A DNA stretch of 64,000 bases from Glaciihabitans sp. INWT7. GTDB taxonomy: Bacteria > Actinomycetota > Actinomycetes > Actinomycetales > Microbacteriaceae. This document shows, piece by piece, positions 8,247-16,459 of this stretch. Made by a program: the position numbers and the translations under genes. The DNA lies in contig NZ_CP043654.1 in assembly GCF_014217685.1 (NCBI RefSeq), positions 84,840-148,839 of the forward strand. Reading direction: 5' to 3'. How positions within the stretch are numbered: the first letter of the stretch is position 1; every line of letters starts with the position of its first letter. A model generated the notes under the pieces. It did not search any database and was not told the DNA's origin. It was given only the letters and a program-made list of their open reading frames with translations.

Positions 8247-8771
8247 TTAGAGGTGGTCGCCGAGTGATCCGTCGGCCGAGCTCTCGTTGAGGTCGGCGAA
8301 GAGCTGAGCACGGAGGCCAGCGATCGGCTGCCAGCGCGGGCCGAAGTCGTCGGAGTGGTTGTCGAACTGCCCGACGATACGGCCAGCGTCATCGAAGACG
8401 AGGAGCGAGCCGAAAGGCGCCTCGTCCTGGTTCTTGTGCTGGACATCGGCGACGATGAATTCCCCGTCGCGGTAGACCTTGGTGTCCACCCAGTCGCCGT
8501 TGACGTTGGTCTGGCGGAGTCCATTGTCCAGGACCCAAGCGTCGTTGACGGCCTGGGTTGCGTTGCGCACAAGCGCCTGGTGGGTGGGGGAGAGGTCCTC
8601 GGTCTCCGCGGCGGAGAGCTCGGAAGCAACCCCAATCCGGTCGTAGAAGAACGTCGGGTCGTAGGCCGGCAGCTCGGGGAACGCGAGTCCAACCTCGGGG
8701 GCTCCATAGGTCTTTTCAGTGAACGTTCCGTCGTTGAGGCGGGCGTAGTCGGTGTCGTTGTTGATGGTCAT
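8247..8771 (-). CDS. HPR-tag family protein (174 aa)
   Basis: 174 aa. This member has a divergent tag in which HPR is replaced by YAR (DYARLNDGTFTEKTYGAPEV) while G-x-F-x-E-K and PE-x2-L are kept. Residues 30-174 include FDDAGRIVGQFDNHSDDFGP and RWQPIAGLRAQLFADLNES, giving a soluble acidic protein of unknown function. The ATG has no Shine-Dalgarno; instead GCCGCACACATA ends six bases upstream. Confidence 0.65.
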   Translation of the reverse strand: MTINNDTDYARLNDGTFTEKTYGAPEVGLAFPELPAYDPTFFYDRIGVASELSAAETEDLSPTHQALVRNATQAVNDAWVLDNGLRQTNVNGDWVDTKVYRDGEFIVADVQHKNQDEAPFGSLLVFDDAGRIVGQFDNHSDDFGPRWQPIAGLRAQLFADLNESSADGSLGDHL

Positions 8772-8777
8772 GAAAAG

Positions 8778-8789
8778 TATGTGTGCGGC
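8778..8789 (-). promoter_or_regulatory. Long leader element GCCGCACACATA
   Basis: Six bases before the ATG of the 174-aa tagged gene, in the place a ribosome-binding site would occupy. Confidence 0.6.
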
Positions 8790-8791
8790 TA

Positions 8792-9466
8792 CTATTCAGG
8801 CGTCCCAACGACGATGATGATTCCCTTGCCGTCAGATGTTGCCGCTGATGCGTAGGCGAGAGCCTCGTGCCCGAAAAGGATAGGCGCGGTCGGCGATGTG
8901 CCGAAACCGTCGACGGCGCGACCGATAAGGTCGCGTCCCTCGACGCCGTAGCCACCGATAATCACCGCGGCGTCTCGGCCGCACACAGTTTCCGCGTGAG
9001 TACCGGACAGACCGTTCGAAGCAGCAAGCGTCGTCTTCGCCCACTCGAGAAAACATGCATCGAGGTGCACGGCCACAGCAGCAGGCTCTGAGGGCAGCAC
9101 GGTCGATCCGAGGTACTGGACATCGAAACCGAAGTCGCGGCTGAGGCCGTTTGACGTGTCAACTATCGGAGAGCCACCGACCTCGGCCAGTGGGAGGCTT
9201 GCGTCATTCTCAATACTCACCGATGCGTGTCCCGGCTCAGGGCTCCCGCTCGCTTTTGCGTCGGCGCGCAGGCGTGCGATCTCGACGGAGTCGAGCTTCA
9301 CATGGGAAATGCCGGTGGATGCGGGGGAGGGGCTGACCGAGGAGGACGAGAGTGCCCAGCATCCGATACCCGTTGCGGCAGCCAGAACGACTGCCGCAAC
9401 GATGATGATGCGATTCGTGCGACGCCTCACGCCGGGGCCCGGCGCAGCACGTCGGCGCCCGCTCAA
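8792..9466 (-). CDS. Membrane-anchored protein, last gene of pilus cluster
   Basis: 224 aa from a TTG that overlaps the stop of the preceding gene (TTGA). A basic N-terminus (RRRAAPGPGVRRRTNR) and one hydrophobic segment (residues ~20-42, IIIVAAVVLAAATGIGCWAL) predict an N-in single-pass anchor with an extracellular Ser-rich linker and domain. The external part contains two Cys (VHLDACFLEW, ETVCGRD). No family is recognised. Being coupled to the large surface protein gene suggests a part in the same surface structure. Confidence 0.6.
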   Translation of the reverse strand: MSGRRRAAPGPGVRRRTNRIIIVAAVVLAAATGIGCWALSSSSVSPSPASTGISHVKLDSVEIARLRADAKASGSPEPGHASVSIENDASLPLAEVGGSPIVDTSNGLSRDFGFDVQYLGSTVLPSEPAAVAVHLDACFLEWAKTTLAASNGLSGTHAETVCGRDAAVIIGGYGVEGRDLIGRAVDGFGTSPTAPILFGHEALAYASAATSDGKGIIIVVGTPE

Positions 9467-11589
9467 CCCCAGACCCGGTTCACGTTGTAGTGGACGTCAG
9501 CGCCTTTGACGCTGACAGGTGAGGTCACCCAGAGTGTGTCGCACTTGTACACCGGTCGCGAGTGGAGATAGTGGGCCACCTGGGTGCCGTCACCGATCTG
9601 CCAGCCGTCCTGCTTCCCGAAGTACCCCTTGTCGTTGCCGGGGCCGGGGATCGAGAGGTTCTCGGTGTGATAGTAGGACCATCCCAGCTTGGAGCCGGCG
9701 GGGCAGTAGGTGATGAAGTCCATCTGGTACGACTCGTTGAACCCGCCGCCGTTGATAGCCAGCCCGGCCGGGTAGGTCTTGTTGCAGGTAGTCGGCTGGA
9801 TGTTCCAGCAGGTGGCGAAACCTTCGGTGTCGCCGCGGACGAAGTCACGGAAGTCAAAACCGTCGTACACGGGTGCGGCGGGTGAGTTCATACGCGTGTA
9901 GAAAGTGGCGCTCTGAGCTGTCGAAACCTTGCTCTGCGAGCCGGTGACGGGTGAGACACACTTGGTATCGACTCGCTCCTGGTAGGGATAGCCCTCGAGA
10001 GCGTAAGTCGGGTTCCAGACGGCGTTCGTCTTCGTTCCAAATGCGCCGATCGTGTAGTTGCCGGTGGAGACCGCTCCGGTCGTTCCGTTCCAGATCTTGT
10101 TCTGGATCTCACGCGAGCTCGAAACGGTTCCGGCCGGGCAGGCTCCCGCGTAGCCCCAGCTGATGGACCCATCCGTGATCTTGGCGCCAGATCCGGTCCC
10201 CGTGTAGGTGATCGCGGAAGCCATCGGAGCGGCAGGCCAGGCGTTCGAAACTCCGCCGTAAGCGGGATTGCCATCCAGGCCGTTCACCGTCGGGGTCACC
10301 TTGTAGTTGGTGGCGAAACCGTACGTGGTGCCGAGAGGGAATGTGACAGTCTTCGCGAGAGCCGTGGTGGAGCCCTCGTCGCCCGACGCGGTCGGCTTGA
10401 CCGGCGCCGCAGTCCAAGTAACACCGAAAGTGGTCGGGAGGCTCGACACGGGAGTCCAGCTGAGGTCATGCTTCTCAGCAGTTGTTCCGTTCGCGACGGT
10501 CAGTGAAGTCGCGGGCACCGTCTGGGTGTAGAGCGCGCTCGCCTCGTCCGGCTTGTTCGCCAGGTCGCACTTGACTGAAACCTGAGCCTCGCCTTCGGAT
10601 CCGTTGCGGACTCGGGGCATGTTGAAGACGGTCGGGTTGCCGTTCATGACGCGGCTGAAGGTCGCGCTTTCCGGAGACTGTCCGGCAGGAGATGATGGCG
10701 CCCATGTGATGGTGACGAGCGACGGCATGTCCTGGCAGATGCCGCCCAGGAAGGAGACGGTCGCGCCTTCGCGGACTCCTCCGTAGATGTCGCCAGCGGT
10801 AGCGGACCGAGTGACCCAGACCTGGCCGATTGCGCTGGGCGCGACGATCGGCTCGGCAGGCGGGACATACTTCGATCCCGGCTGAGCTTCGGCGAAGTTG
10901 ACGACCGAGGTGAGTCCCACCATCTTGGCGTTGCGTGCGTAAGTAGTGAGGCCCTTCGCGTCAGCGCCGAGCTTCATTTCTACGCGCTGCGGGCGGACAT
11001 CGGCCCAGTCCTGTGCGGGAACTCCCGCCGGCGCAACAGCGGCGGCAAGCGTGGCGTTGCCCGCGGAGTCGAAGGTGATCGAGCGACCGCCCACATTTTC
11101 AAACGTGAAGATGCTCGGAGTTACGTTGGCGAGGAGAGCGTCGCGTCCCACCGGGCTCGGGGCAGGGATCGGCGTGCTGTCGTCGCACTTTCCGGCAGAG
11201 CTGGCCTTGTCGTTGACCAGGGTGAGGACTCCGTTCACCTGCACATCGCGCCATGTGACTATGTCGCAGGACTCGACGCCCGACGGTGAGGTCCTTGTCG
11301 TCATCAGCACAGCGGTATCGGTACCGAGACCCTTGACGATGTCCGCCTTGCCCACCGCAGCGGTGAAGCGAAGGCTCGACGCCTGAAAAGATGCCGAAGT
11401 CTGCGTGGACGTGGTCGTCGAGAGGAAGATGAACAGCATGACGCCGATGGCGCTGACAAGCCCGGTGAGCACGATGATGCGAACGATCATCGAGACCATG
11501 AGGTCAGGGATCGACACCGAGATGCCGCCGGTCCTGTTCTGCAGAACCTGAGCTCGGGTACGGAGCGGGTGCTTCATTACTACTTCCAT
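9463..11589 (-). CDS. Large pilin-like surface protein
   Basis: 708 aa, starting at ATG 11589 or 11577 beside the stop of the RCC1 gene. The N-terminus has a prepilin-like hydrophobic helix preceded by Gly (GGISVSIPDLMVSMIVRIIV), closely matching GLEVSIPNIIVAIVV in the major pilin of this cluster; there is no Glu at +5. About residues 60-560 are Ser/Thr/Val-rich beta domains with Ig-like or fibronectin-like rhythm, and the last ~130 residues form a Cys- and Tyr-rich domain (CWNIQPTTCNKTYPAG). It is probably assembled by the pilus machinery and displayed on the cell surface, perhaps as a tip or adhesin. Confidence 0.72.
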   Translation of the reverse strand: MEVVMKHPLRTRAQVLQNRTGGISVSIPDLMVSMIVRIIVLTGLVSAIGVMLFIFLSTTTSTQTSASFQASSLRFTAAVGKADIVKGLGTDTAVLMTTRTSPSGVESCDIVTWRDVQVNGVLTLVNDKASSAGKCDDSTPIPAPSPVGRDALLANVTPSIFTFENVGGRSITFDSAGNATLAAAVAPAGVPAQDWADVRPQRVEMKLGADAKGLTTYARNAKMVGLTSVVNFAEAQPGSKYVPPAEPIVAPSAIGQVWVTRSATAGDIYGGVREGATVSFLGGICQDMPSLVTITWAPSSPAGQSPESATFSRVMNGNPTVFNMPRVRNGSEGEAQVSVKCDLANKPDEASALYTQTVPATSLTVANGTTAEKHDLSWTPVSSLPTTFGVTWTAAPVKPTASGDEGSTTALAKTVTFPLGTTYGFATNYKVTPTVNGLDGNPAYGGVSNAWPAAPMASAITYTGTGSGAKITDGSISWGYAGACPAGTVSSSREIQNKIWNGTTGAVSTGNYTIGAFGTKTNAVWNPTYALEGYPYQERVDTKCVSPVTGSQSKVSTAQSATFYTRMNSPAAPVYDGFDFRDFVRGDTEGFATCWNIQPTTCNKTYPAGLAINGGGFNESYQMDFITYCPAGSKLGWSYYHTENLSIPGPGNDKGYFGKQDGWQIGDGTQVAHYLHSRPVYKCDTLWVTSPVSVKGADVHYNVNRVWG

Positions 11590-13181
11590 CCGGTCGGGGC
11601 GGAGCCGTCGGGGAACGGCATTTTCAGTGCAGTGTTCGGTGTGGTTCCGAAGTCAACCGGCCAGAGACCAGAGTCGCTGTGGCCAAAAGACCAAAGCCCA
11701 CCGCGTGAGTCCATGGCCGCCGTAGCGACCGCGTCGACACTCAGGCCGATGAAGGTGACACCAGGAACCGCCAGCTTCGGCACGCGGGAGACGGTGGTAG
11801 TTCCGTCTCCGTACTGGCCGCCGGCGTTGGCACCCCATGCGTAGAGGTTCCCGGCCGTGCTGATCGCGTAGCTGGTGTTCGCGTCGGCGGCCGTGGTGCT
11901 GAACGTGTCGGTGGTGGTCGCGAGCACCGGGCTGGTGCGGGGCAGGTTGGTTCCGTCTCCGGCGGCGCCCGCCAGTCCCCATGCCCACAGTTTTCCGGCC
12001 ATGTCGACAGCCGCGGTGCGACGGCCGCTCGTTTGGATGCTTGCAAATTTGGTGACGCCGACTTGAGTGGGGGTCGCCACATCGACAGTCGTTCCGAGGC
12101 CGAGCTGTCCGGCGGCGTTCGCGCCCCAGGCCCAGAGGCTCCCGGCCGTATCAATCGCGAACGTGGAACCTGCTTGAGTGGTTACGGAGAAGAACGTCTG
12201 GCCCGGGGCGACCTGCTCAGCATCGCGGATAGAGGCCGCGGCCGAGCCGGTGCCCAGGCGACCGTTGGCGTTCTGCCCCCAGGCCCACAGGCGGCCCTGG
12301 CTGTCGATAGCGAAGGTGGAGTTCGAGCCGGTGGCAACCGTCTGGATCGGGTAGTTGATCCCGCCACGGACCGGGACACCGGACCCGGCAGCAAGGCCGA
12401 GCTTGTTGCTCGTGTTGGCGCCCCACACCCACAGTGCGCCCTTCGAGTCCACCGCGAAGCTCGAGGTGGCGTCGGTGACTACCTTCCGGTATTTGACCGC
12501 AGGAGTCAGCGGGACGGGCGAAGCGCTGTCCGTTGTCGTTCCATCGCCGAGCTGCCCACTTGCGTTCGCGCCCCAGCCCCAGAGGTGCCCACTCGAGTCG
12601 ATGGCGAGACGGCTTGCCGCAGTGATCCAGTTCGTGGCATCTTTCGATTGGCCGGCTTGTTCTTTCAGCGTGAGGGGACGGATGGAACCCGCGGTGAATC
12701 CCCAGAGTGTGTAGGTGTCCGCGAGCTCGTTCGGCGCGAGCGCCCAGACGGGATAGCCCGCTGCGTCGAAACCTGTCACGTGGGTTACAACCGTCGGCGA
12801 GACTCGGACCGTTCGGTCGATAGCGAAGCGACCCGATTCGCTGGCTGCGTGAACGACCAACGTCTTGCTCTTGTCGGGATTGACCCCCAGGCTCGTGATC
12901 GTCGTTCCCAGACCGGTGCGCGCATCCCACTCGAATGCGAGAGACGGGGTGACAGAGTCGGAGGTCAGTGAAGTGTTCAGCTGTCCAGCGAACTCGTTCG
13001 CGCGCGACTCCACCGCGGCGGTGAGGTTCTTGGTCTGGGCGACGAGCGTCGATTGCGCGGAGAAGTTCACGACCGTGACACCGACGGCGAACATGACAAT
13101 GATGGCGAGGACGCTGAGCCCGAGGACTTCAGCGAAGCCGCGCTTGGAGGCGAGGACTGCCTTGTAGCTGAACTTGGTCAT
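11580..13181 (-). CDS. RCC1-repeat surface protein with pilin-like N-terminus
   Basis: 533 aa, overlapping the upstream gene by four bases. After a hydrophobic segment (residues ~15-38, FAEVLGLSVLAIIVMFAVGV, preceded by KRG) come at least six repeats of the RCC1/BNR type, each with a W-x-W-G-x-N core (HLWGWGANASGQLGDGTTT, ALWVWGANTSNKLG, RLWAWGQNANGRLG, SLWAWGANAAGQLG, NLYAWGANAGGQYGDG). RCC1 repeats fold as a beta-propeller that usually binds other macromolecules. KRG|FAEVLG with E at +3 resembles a class III (prepilin) processing site. It probably lies on the pilus or cell surface. Confidence 0.8.
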   Translation of the reverse strand: MTKFSYKAVLASKRGFAEVLGLSVLAIIVMFAVGVTVVNFSAQSTLVAQTKNLTAAVESRANEFAGQLNTSLTSDSVTPSLAFEWDARTGLGTTITSLGVNPDKSKTLVVHAASESGRFAIDRTVRVSPTVVTHVTGFDAAGYPVWALAPNELADTYTLWGFTAGSIRPLTLKEQAGQSKDATNWITAASRLAIDSSGHLWGWGANASGQLGDGTTTDSASPVPLTPAVKYRKVVTDATSSFAVDSKGALWVWGANTSNKLGLAAGSGVPVRGGINYPIQTVATGSNSTFAIDSQGRLWAWGQNANGRLGTGSAAASIRDAEQVAPGQTFFSVTTQAGSTFAIDTAGSLWAWGANAAGQLGLGTTVDVATPTQVGVTKFASIQTSGRRTAAVDMAGKLWAWGLAGAAGDGTNLPRTSPVLATTTDTFSTTAADANTSYAISTAGNLYAWGANAGGQYGDGTTTVSRVPKLAVPGVTFIGLSVDAVATAAMDSRGGLWSFGHSDSGLWPVDFGTTPNTALKMPFPDGSAPTGWK

Positions 13182-13984
13182 GAGCCCGCCTTGTAGATCA
13201 TCACGCGGCGGACATCGACGGAGCGGTCTGGGCTGGACATCGTTACGGGCCCGCCTGGTGTGACCTTGATGGTGCCGAAGTAGCTGTCGAGGACGGTCTG
13301 CACCGGGAGGATGCCGAGGTCTTTGCCGTCCTGGACGATGTGGATCTCGCCCGGAGCTCCGATCGATGCGGCGTTGACGTAGAAGCGGTACAGCGATGGC
13401 GCAGTTGGTGCGGGCATCGTTGCGATGTTCGTGCGCGGCTGGACCGGTGTTGCCAGGTTCGCAACCGAGAGACCCGGAGCGAGAGGAGGCATGATCGAAC
13501 GAAGGTCGTTCGCGTGGAAAGCAGATGCGTAAACGCAGTCGTCGGAGTGGACCGTCGCGATGTCATTGCAGACCGAAGTTCGGGTGGTGTTACCGGAGCG
13601 AGCCATGGAGGCGAAATACTCGACGCCGACGGCGCTCGGCACCGCCCAGAGGTACGAACTCATCTCGACGCCGGAGGGCAGGGTCACCTTCTCATCGATC
13701 GCGGTGCTCTGCGCCGTGTCCCAGTTCTTCACCAGAGACGGCTTGCCCGTCAGGATGTTCAGTTCCTGCGTGCGCTCGGCATTGCTTGACGATGAGCCGA
13801 TCGCGCCGGAAGAGCTGACCGCACCAGCGGCGATGATGCCGATGATGGCGACGCTGAGGATCGTGGAGATGATCGCCTCGGTGGTCGAACCGGTTTCGTC
13901 ACGGAGGACCGCCGTTCGACCCTTGATCGCGCGCGCGAAAGCGGAGCGGCGTGAGCCAGTTCCGTTCTCGCTGTGCAGCTTCAT
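13178..13984 (-). CDS. Pilin-like protein of the pilus operon
   Basis: 268 aa; the ATG follows GAAGGA. Residues ~35-62 (ETGSTTEAIISTILSVAIIG, then IIAAGAV) are a hydrophobic helix preceded by Gly and with Glu four or five residues in, close to a class III prepilin site. The rest is an extracellular domain of about 200 residues with two Cys (SVCNDIATVHSDDC). It overlaps the RCC1 gene by four bases. Minor pilin or TadE-like roles are possible. Confidence 0.65.
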   Translation of the reverse strand: MKLHSENGTGSRRSAFARAIKGRTAVLRDETGSTTEAIISTILSVAIIGIIAAGAVSSSGAIGSSSSNAERTQELNILTGKPSLVKNWDTAQSTAIDEKVTLPSGVEMSSYLWAVPSAVGVEYFASMARSGNTTRTSVCNDIATVHSDDCVYASAFHANDLRSIMPPLAPGLSVANLATPVQPRTNIATMPAPTAPSLYRFYVNAASIGAPGEIHIVQDGKDLGILPVQTVLDSYFGTIKVTPGGPVTMSSPDRSVDVRRVMIYKAGS

Positions 13985-14003
13985 GAGGGGTTCCTTCGGG
14001 TTT

Positions 14004-14040
14004 GTGCCGGGGGATGAGGACGGTCCCCAACCCCCGGCAC
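14004..14040 (-). terminator. Hairpin between major pilin and minor-pilin genes
   Basis: GTGCCGGGGG and CCCCCGGCAC pair over 10 bp around a 17-nt loop, lying after the pilin stop and before the next start. It would lower read-through, giving much more major pilin than the large downstream proteins. It directly follows a long leader element. Confidence 0.6.
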
Positions 14041-14046
14041 GGTTAC

Positions 14047-14058
14047 TACGTGTGCGGC
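14047..14058 (-). promoter_or_regulatory. Long leader element GCCGCACACGTA
   Basis: Lies in the 5' region of the 268-aa pilin-like gene, just after the stop of the major pilin. Six bases past it is a GTG that opens a 19-codon frame ending in a TGA overlapping the real ATG, so a coupled leader peptide is possible. This is the only long element not attached to a tagged gene. Confidence 0.5.
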
Positions 14059-14063
14059 CAGAG

Positions 14064-14573
14064 TTACTTGAGGTCGCTGGAGGCCGCGATCTGCGGCTCG
14101 GTCGGGCAGGTCATGCCGGCGCCGGTGTCCGGGTTTGCGGTCGGCAGGGTGTCCTGAACCGTGGTCGTCTTCGAGAAGACCCAGTAGTAGTGACCGGCAG
14201 CGGAGAGAACGCCGGCGCAGTAGAGGTCGCCCTGAGCGACGATCTTGATCTTCTTGTCGCTCTTGAGGATTGAGCCCTTCGCGACGAGCTCAGCACCGGA
14301 ACCGTAGGTGGGAGGTGCGGCCTGTGCGTAGTAGACCTGCTCGGCGCTCTGCACAGTCTGCAGATCACTTCGGGCGGTCGAGTCCTGGGCGAAGGGCACC
14401 ACGAACACGATGCCGGCCACGACAGCACCGATGACGACGAGGCTGACGACGATCGCGACGATGATGTTCGGGATCGACACCTCGAGGCCGTCCTTGTTCG
14501 AAAGCACCGACTTGGCGCTCAGGCGTGCGTGCGCGAAACGGCCGGCGAGAGTTCCTGACTTGATCGACTTCAC
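14064..14573 (-). CDS. Type IV pilin-like major pilin
   Basis: 169 aa from a GTG with AGGAG eight bases upstream, which is preferred over the longer open frame. Leader of ~29 residues with basic character, then DGLEVSIPNIIVAIVVSLVV, a Gly-preceded hydrophobic alpha-1 helix, continuing with PFAQDSTARSDLQTVQSAEQ as in alpha-1C of type IV pilins. The globular part has two Cys (LYCAGVL, GMTCPTE), likely a disulfide-bounded D-region. The usual Glu at +5 is Ile here (L-E-V-S-I), so the processing rule differs slightly. A hairpin follows the gene. Confidence 0.8.
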   Translation of the reverse strand: MKSIKSGTLAGRFAHARLSAKSVLSNKDGLEVSIPNIIVAIVVSLVVIGAVVAGIVFVVPFAQDSTARSDLQTVQSAEQVYYAQAAPPTYGSGAELVAKGSILKSDKKIKIVAQGDLYCAGVLSAAGHYYWVFSKTTTVQDTLPTANPDTGAGMTCPTEPQIAASSDLK

Positions 14574-14622
14574 TGTGCTTCTCCTAGAGTCCTGGGGTAT
14601 CAGGCGGGGTCCGCTGACACGT

Positions 14623-14642
14623 TCAAGCAGAAGACATGCGGC
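14623..14642 (-). promoter_or_regulatory. Short leader element with 4-codon ORF (MSSA-stop)
   Basis: GCCGCATGTCT at 14632-14642. Its ATG opens ATG TCT TCT GCT TGA (14623-14637), about 50 nt before the pilin GTG and its Shine-Dalgarno. Confidence 0.6.
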
Positions 14643-14688
14643 AAGTTGCCGAATCGGCGGCTCCGGGGGCCGAATGCAAGTGAAATTC

Positions 14689-15159
14689 TCAGTATTGGAA
14701 CAGGGCCGCACCCGCCAGCGCTGTCACCGTCGTAGCCACGAACATCGACGGAACGTGGGGGAGCGGTTTGTCGGCGGCGATGTTCGAACCGCGCGAGACA
14801 ACGTGGATGGCGGCTTGCAGGCAGAAGCCGAGTGCGACACCCCAGATCGCGAGAAACGGGTTGATTGCCCCGAGCACCAACGCGGGAACCGGAGAGAGCT
14901 TCACGTCGCCGCCGCCCATGTTCCCGCGGACACCAAGTTCCAGGTAGCAGGCAAACACAGCTCCTGCGCACAGAAAAGCGCTCACCCACTGAGCGGCCAC
15001 AATCTCGTCATGGACAAGCGCGAGGAGGACGGCGACGCTCAGGGCAGCGGTCGACCAGTTGTCCACCTCTGCCCAGCGAAGGTCCGCGATCGCGAGGATT
15101 CCCATGCCGACGACCACAACGAAGATGGCCGTCACAGGGATGATGACTCCGAAGATCAT
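14689..15159 (-). CDS. Prepilin peptidase (A24 family), peptidase domain only
   Basis: 156 aa, almost entirely membrane-embedded (about five to six segments). Catalytic aspartates are visible: one in AIADLRWAEVDNWST, matching the D-x3-x3-IPN pattern, and the second in NMGGGDVKLSPV, the GxGD motif. The N-terminal methyltransferase domain with its CxxC pairs, found in PilD, is missing, as in archaeal and Tad-type peptidases. It cleaves leader peptides of prepilins such as those in this cluster. Its ATG overlaps the stop of the PilC-like gene. Confidence 0.85.
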   Translation of the reverse strand: MIFGVIIPVTAIFVVVVGMGILAIADLRWAEVDNWSTAALSVAVLLALVHDEIVAAQWVSAFLCAGAVFACYLELGVRGNMGGGDVKLSPVPALVLGAINPFLAIWGVALGFCLQAAIHVVSRGSNIAADKPLPHVPSMFVATTVTALAGAALFQY

Positions 15160-16457
15160 CAGCCGGCCATGTGGAGCAGCGCGGGCGCGAACGTGGTTAC
15201 CGGGATGGCAACCATGAGGATCACGACTGCTGCGGCCGTCAGCACGACGATCTCGGTGATGGGGCCTACCTTGTCGACGAATTCAGCAAGGCGCCTCTCC
15301 GACTTCTTGTTGAACGTCTGAGCCAGGTCGCGCATCACCTTGATGCGCTCGCGAGGAGACGGTGCGATGTCGATACGGTGGCTGAGGTTCCACGGGAACA
15401 GAGGAGTGCGCGCGACATCACCGAAGACTGCCTCTCCAACACGCTGTTTCAGGATGTGCTCGCGAACGTGCGCCTCGATGGCCTCGTTGCCGCAGGAACG
15501 GCCAGCGATCTCCAAGGCGTCGAGCTCGGTCATGCCGGAGGACAGGCAGGCGGCGAGGACGTCGCAGAAGCGACCTGCGGCTCCCATCTGCGTGATCGGT
15601 CCGACCAGAGGTGCGCGCAGAGCCAGGCGGTCGCGGAGAACGCGGAGTTGCTTGTTCTTCCGGCCGATAAAGCCCCAGTAGACGAGCCACGCGATCCAGA
15701 GCACTGCGGCGGCTCCCATCGCCCATTTCAGGGAACCACCGACGGCGATCATGACGACGGTCATGGCCGGGGCTTTTGCTCCGATGCTCGTGAACATGGT
15801 GACCACGCCGGGGAGCAACCATTCAGCGGCGACGAGGATGAAGGCGAGCACGATCCCGAGAGTGAGCAACGGCTTGAACAGAGCGGAGCGGACCTTCGCT
15901 TTCACGTCCGATGAGGCGACGATGATGCTTGCCGCCTGGCGAAGGTTCGCGTGAAGGTCCCGCGGTGTCGTACCGGCGGAGATCAGTTCGCGAGCGACCT
16001 GAGGAAACACGTCCGTCTCCGCGCACAGAGCTGCGATGATCGTGTCGCCCTCTTCGCGCATCCGCACGCTCGCGCGTCGGTACGCCTGGCCGATGTTGAC
16101 CTTCGCGTACTGGTCGGCGAGCTGAGAGACCGCACGATCTTCGCTCTCTCCCGCCTCCAGCATCGAGGCGAGGTCTTCGAGGGTCTCGGCGAGGTCGTCC
16201 ACGGATGACTTCTTGGCGACGATGGTGATTGCGGGACGTTTCTTCTCGCCGGTGCCGTCGGAGGTGCTGACATCCTTGCTCCGCTCGGCGGCGCGCGCGT
16301 TCGCGATCGCCTCCTTGTCGGCCTTTGTCTTCCGCGCGGGGCGCAGCGCCTTCTTCGACGGCAGGGTCAGCTTGATGGAGTCGTGCACGAGCACCGGGGC
16401 CGCGTCAACGGTAGGTGCTTCGGTGAGCGAGGAGGGGTTCGATGTTGGGGTGGTCAT
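15159..16457 (-). CDS. PilC/GspF-like inner-membrane platform protein
   Basis: 432 aa. Two T2SF-type domains: soluble helices (ETLEDLASMLEAGESEDRAV) followed by membrane pairs at about residues 205-235 and 245-285, and a second soluble helical part ending in a C-terminal membrane segment (ITEIVVLTAAAVVILMVAIP). In type IV pili this protein couples the assembly ATPase to pilin polymerisation. The N-terminal ~70 residues are basic and disordered. It is tightly packed with PilT- and PilD-like genes, one operon. Confidence 0.85.
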   Translation of the reverse strand: MTTPTSNPSSLTEAPTVDAAPVLVHDSIKLTLPSKKALRPARKTKADKEAIANARAAERSKDVSTSDGTGEKKRPAITIVAKKSSVDDLAETLEDLASMLEAGESEDRAVSQLADQYAKVNIGQAYRRASVRMREEGDTIIAALCAETDVFPQVARELISAGTTPRDLHANLRQAASIIVASSDVKAKVRSALFKPLLTLGIVLAFILVAAEWLLPGVVTMFTSIGAKAPAMTVVMIAVGGSLKWAMGAAAVLWIAWLVYWGFIGRKNKQLRVLRDRLALRAPLVGPITQMGAAGRFCDVLAACLSSGMTELDALEIAGRSCGNEAIEAHVREHILKQRVGEAVFGDVARTPLFPWNLSHRIDIAPSPRERIKVMRDLAQTFNKKSERRLAEFVDKVGPITEIVVLTAAAVVILMVAIPVTTFAPALLHMAG

Positions 16458-16459
16458 GC

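Noticed and set aside
8163..8789. 12-mer as a sigma-70 -10 box of leaderless genes
   Set aside because: The TA of the 12-mer lies 8-9 nt before ATG, giving a transcription start inside codon 1-2, and no consistent -35 sequence is present.
14064..14711. Longer major pilin starting at 14711
   Set aside because: The first 46 residues include the leader element and lack coding bias; AGGAG before GTG 14573 decides the start.
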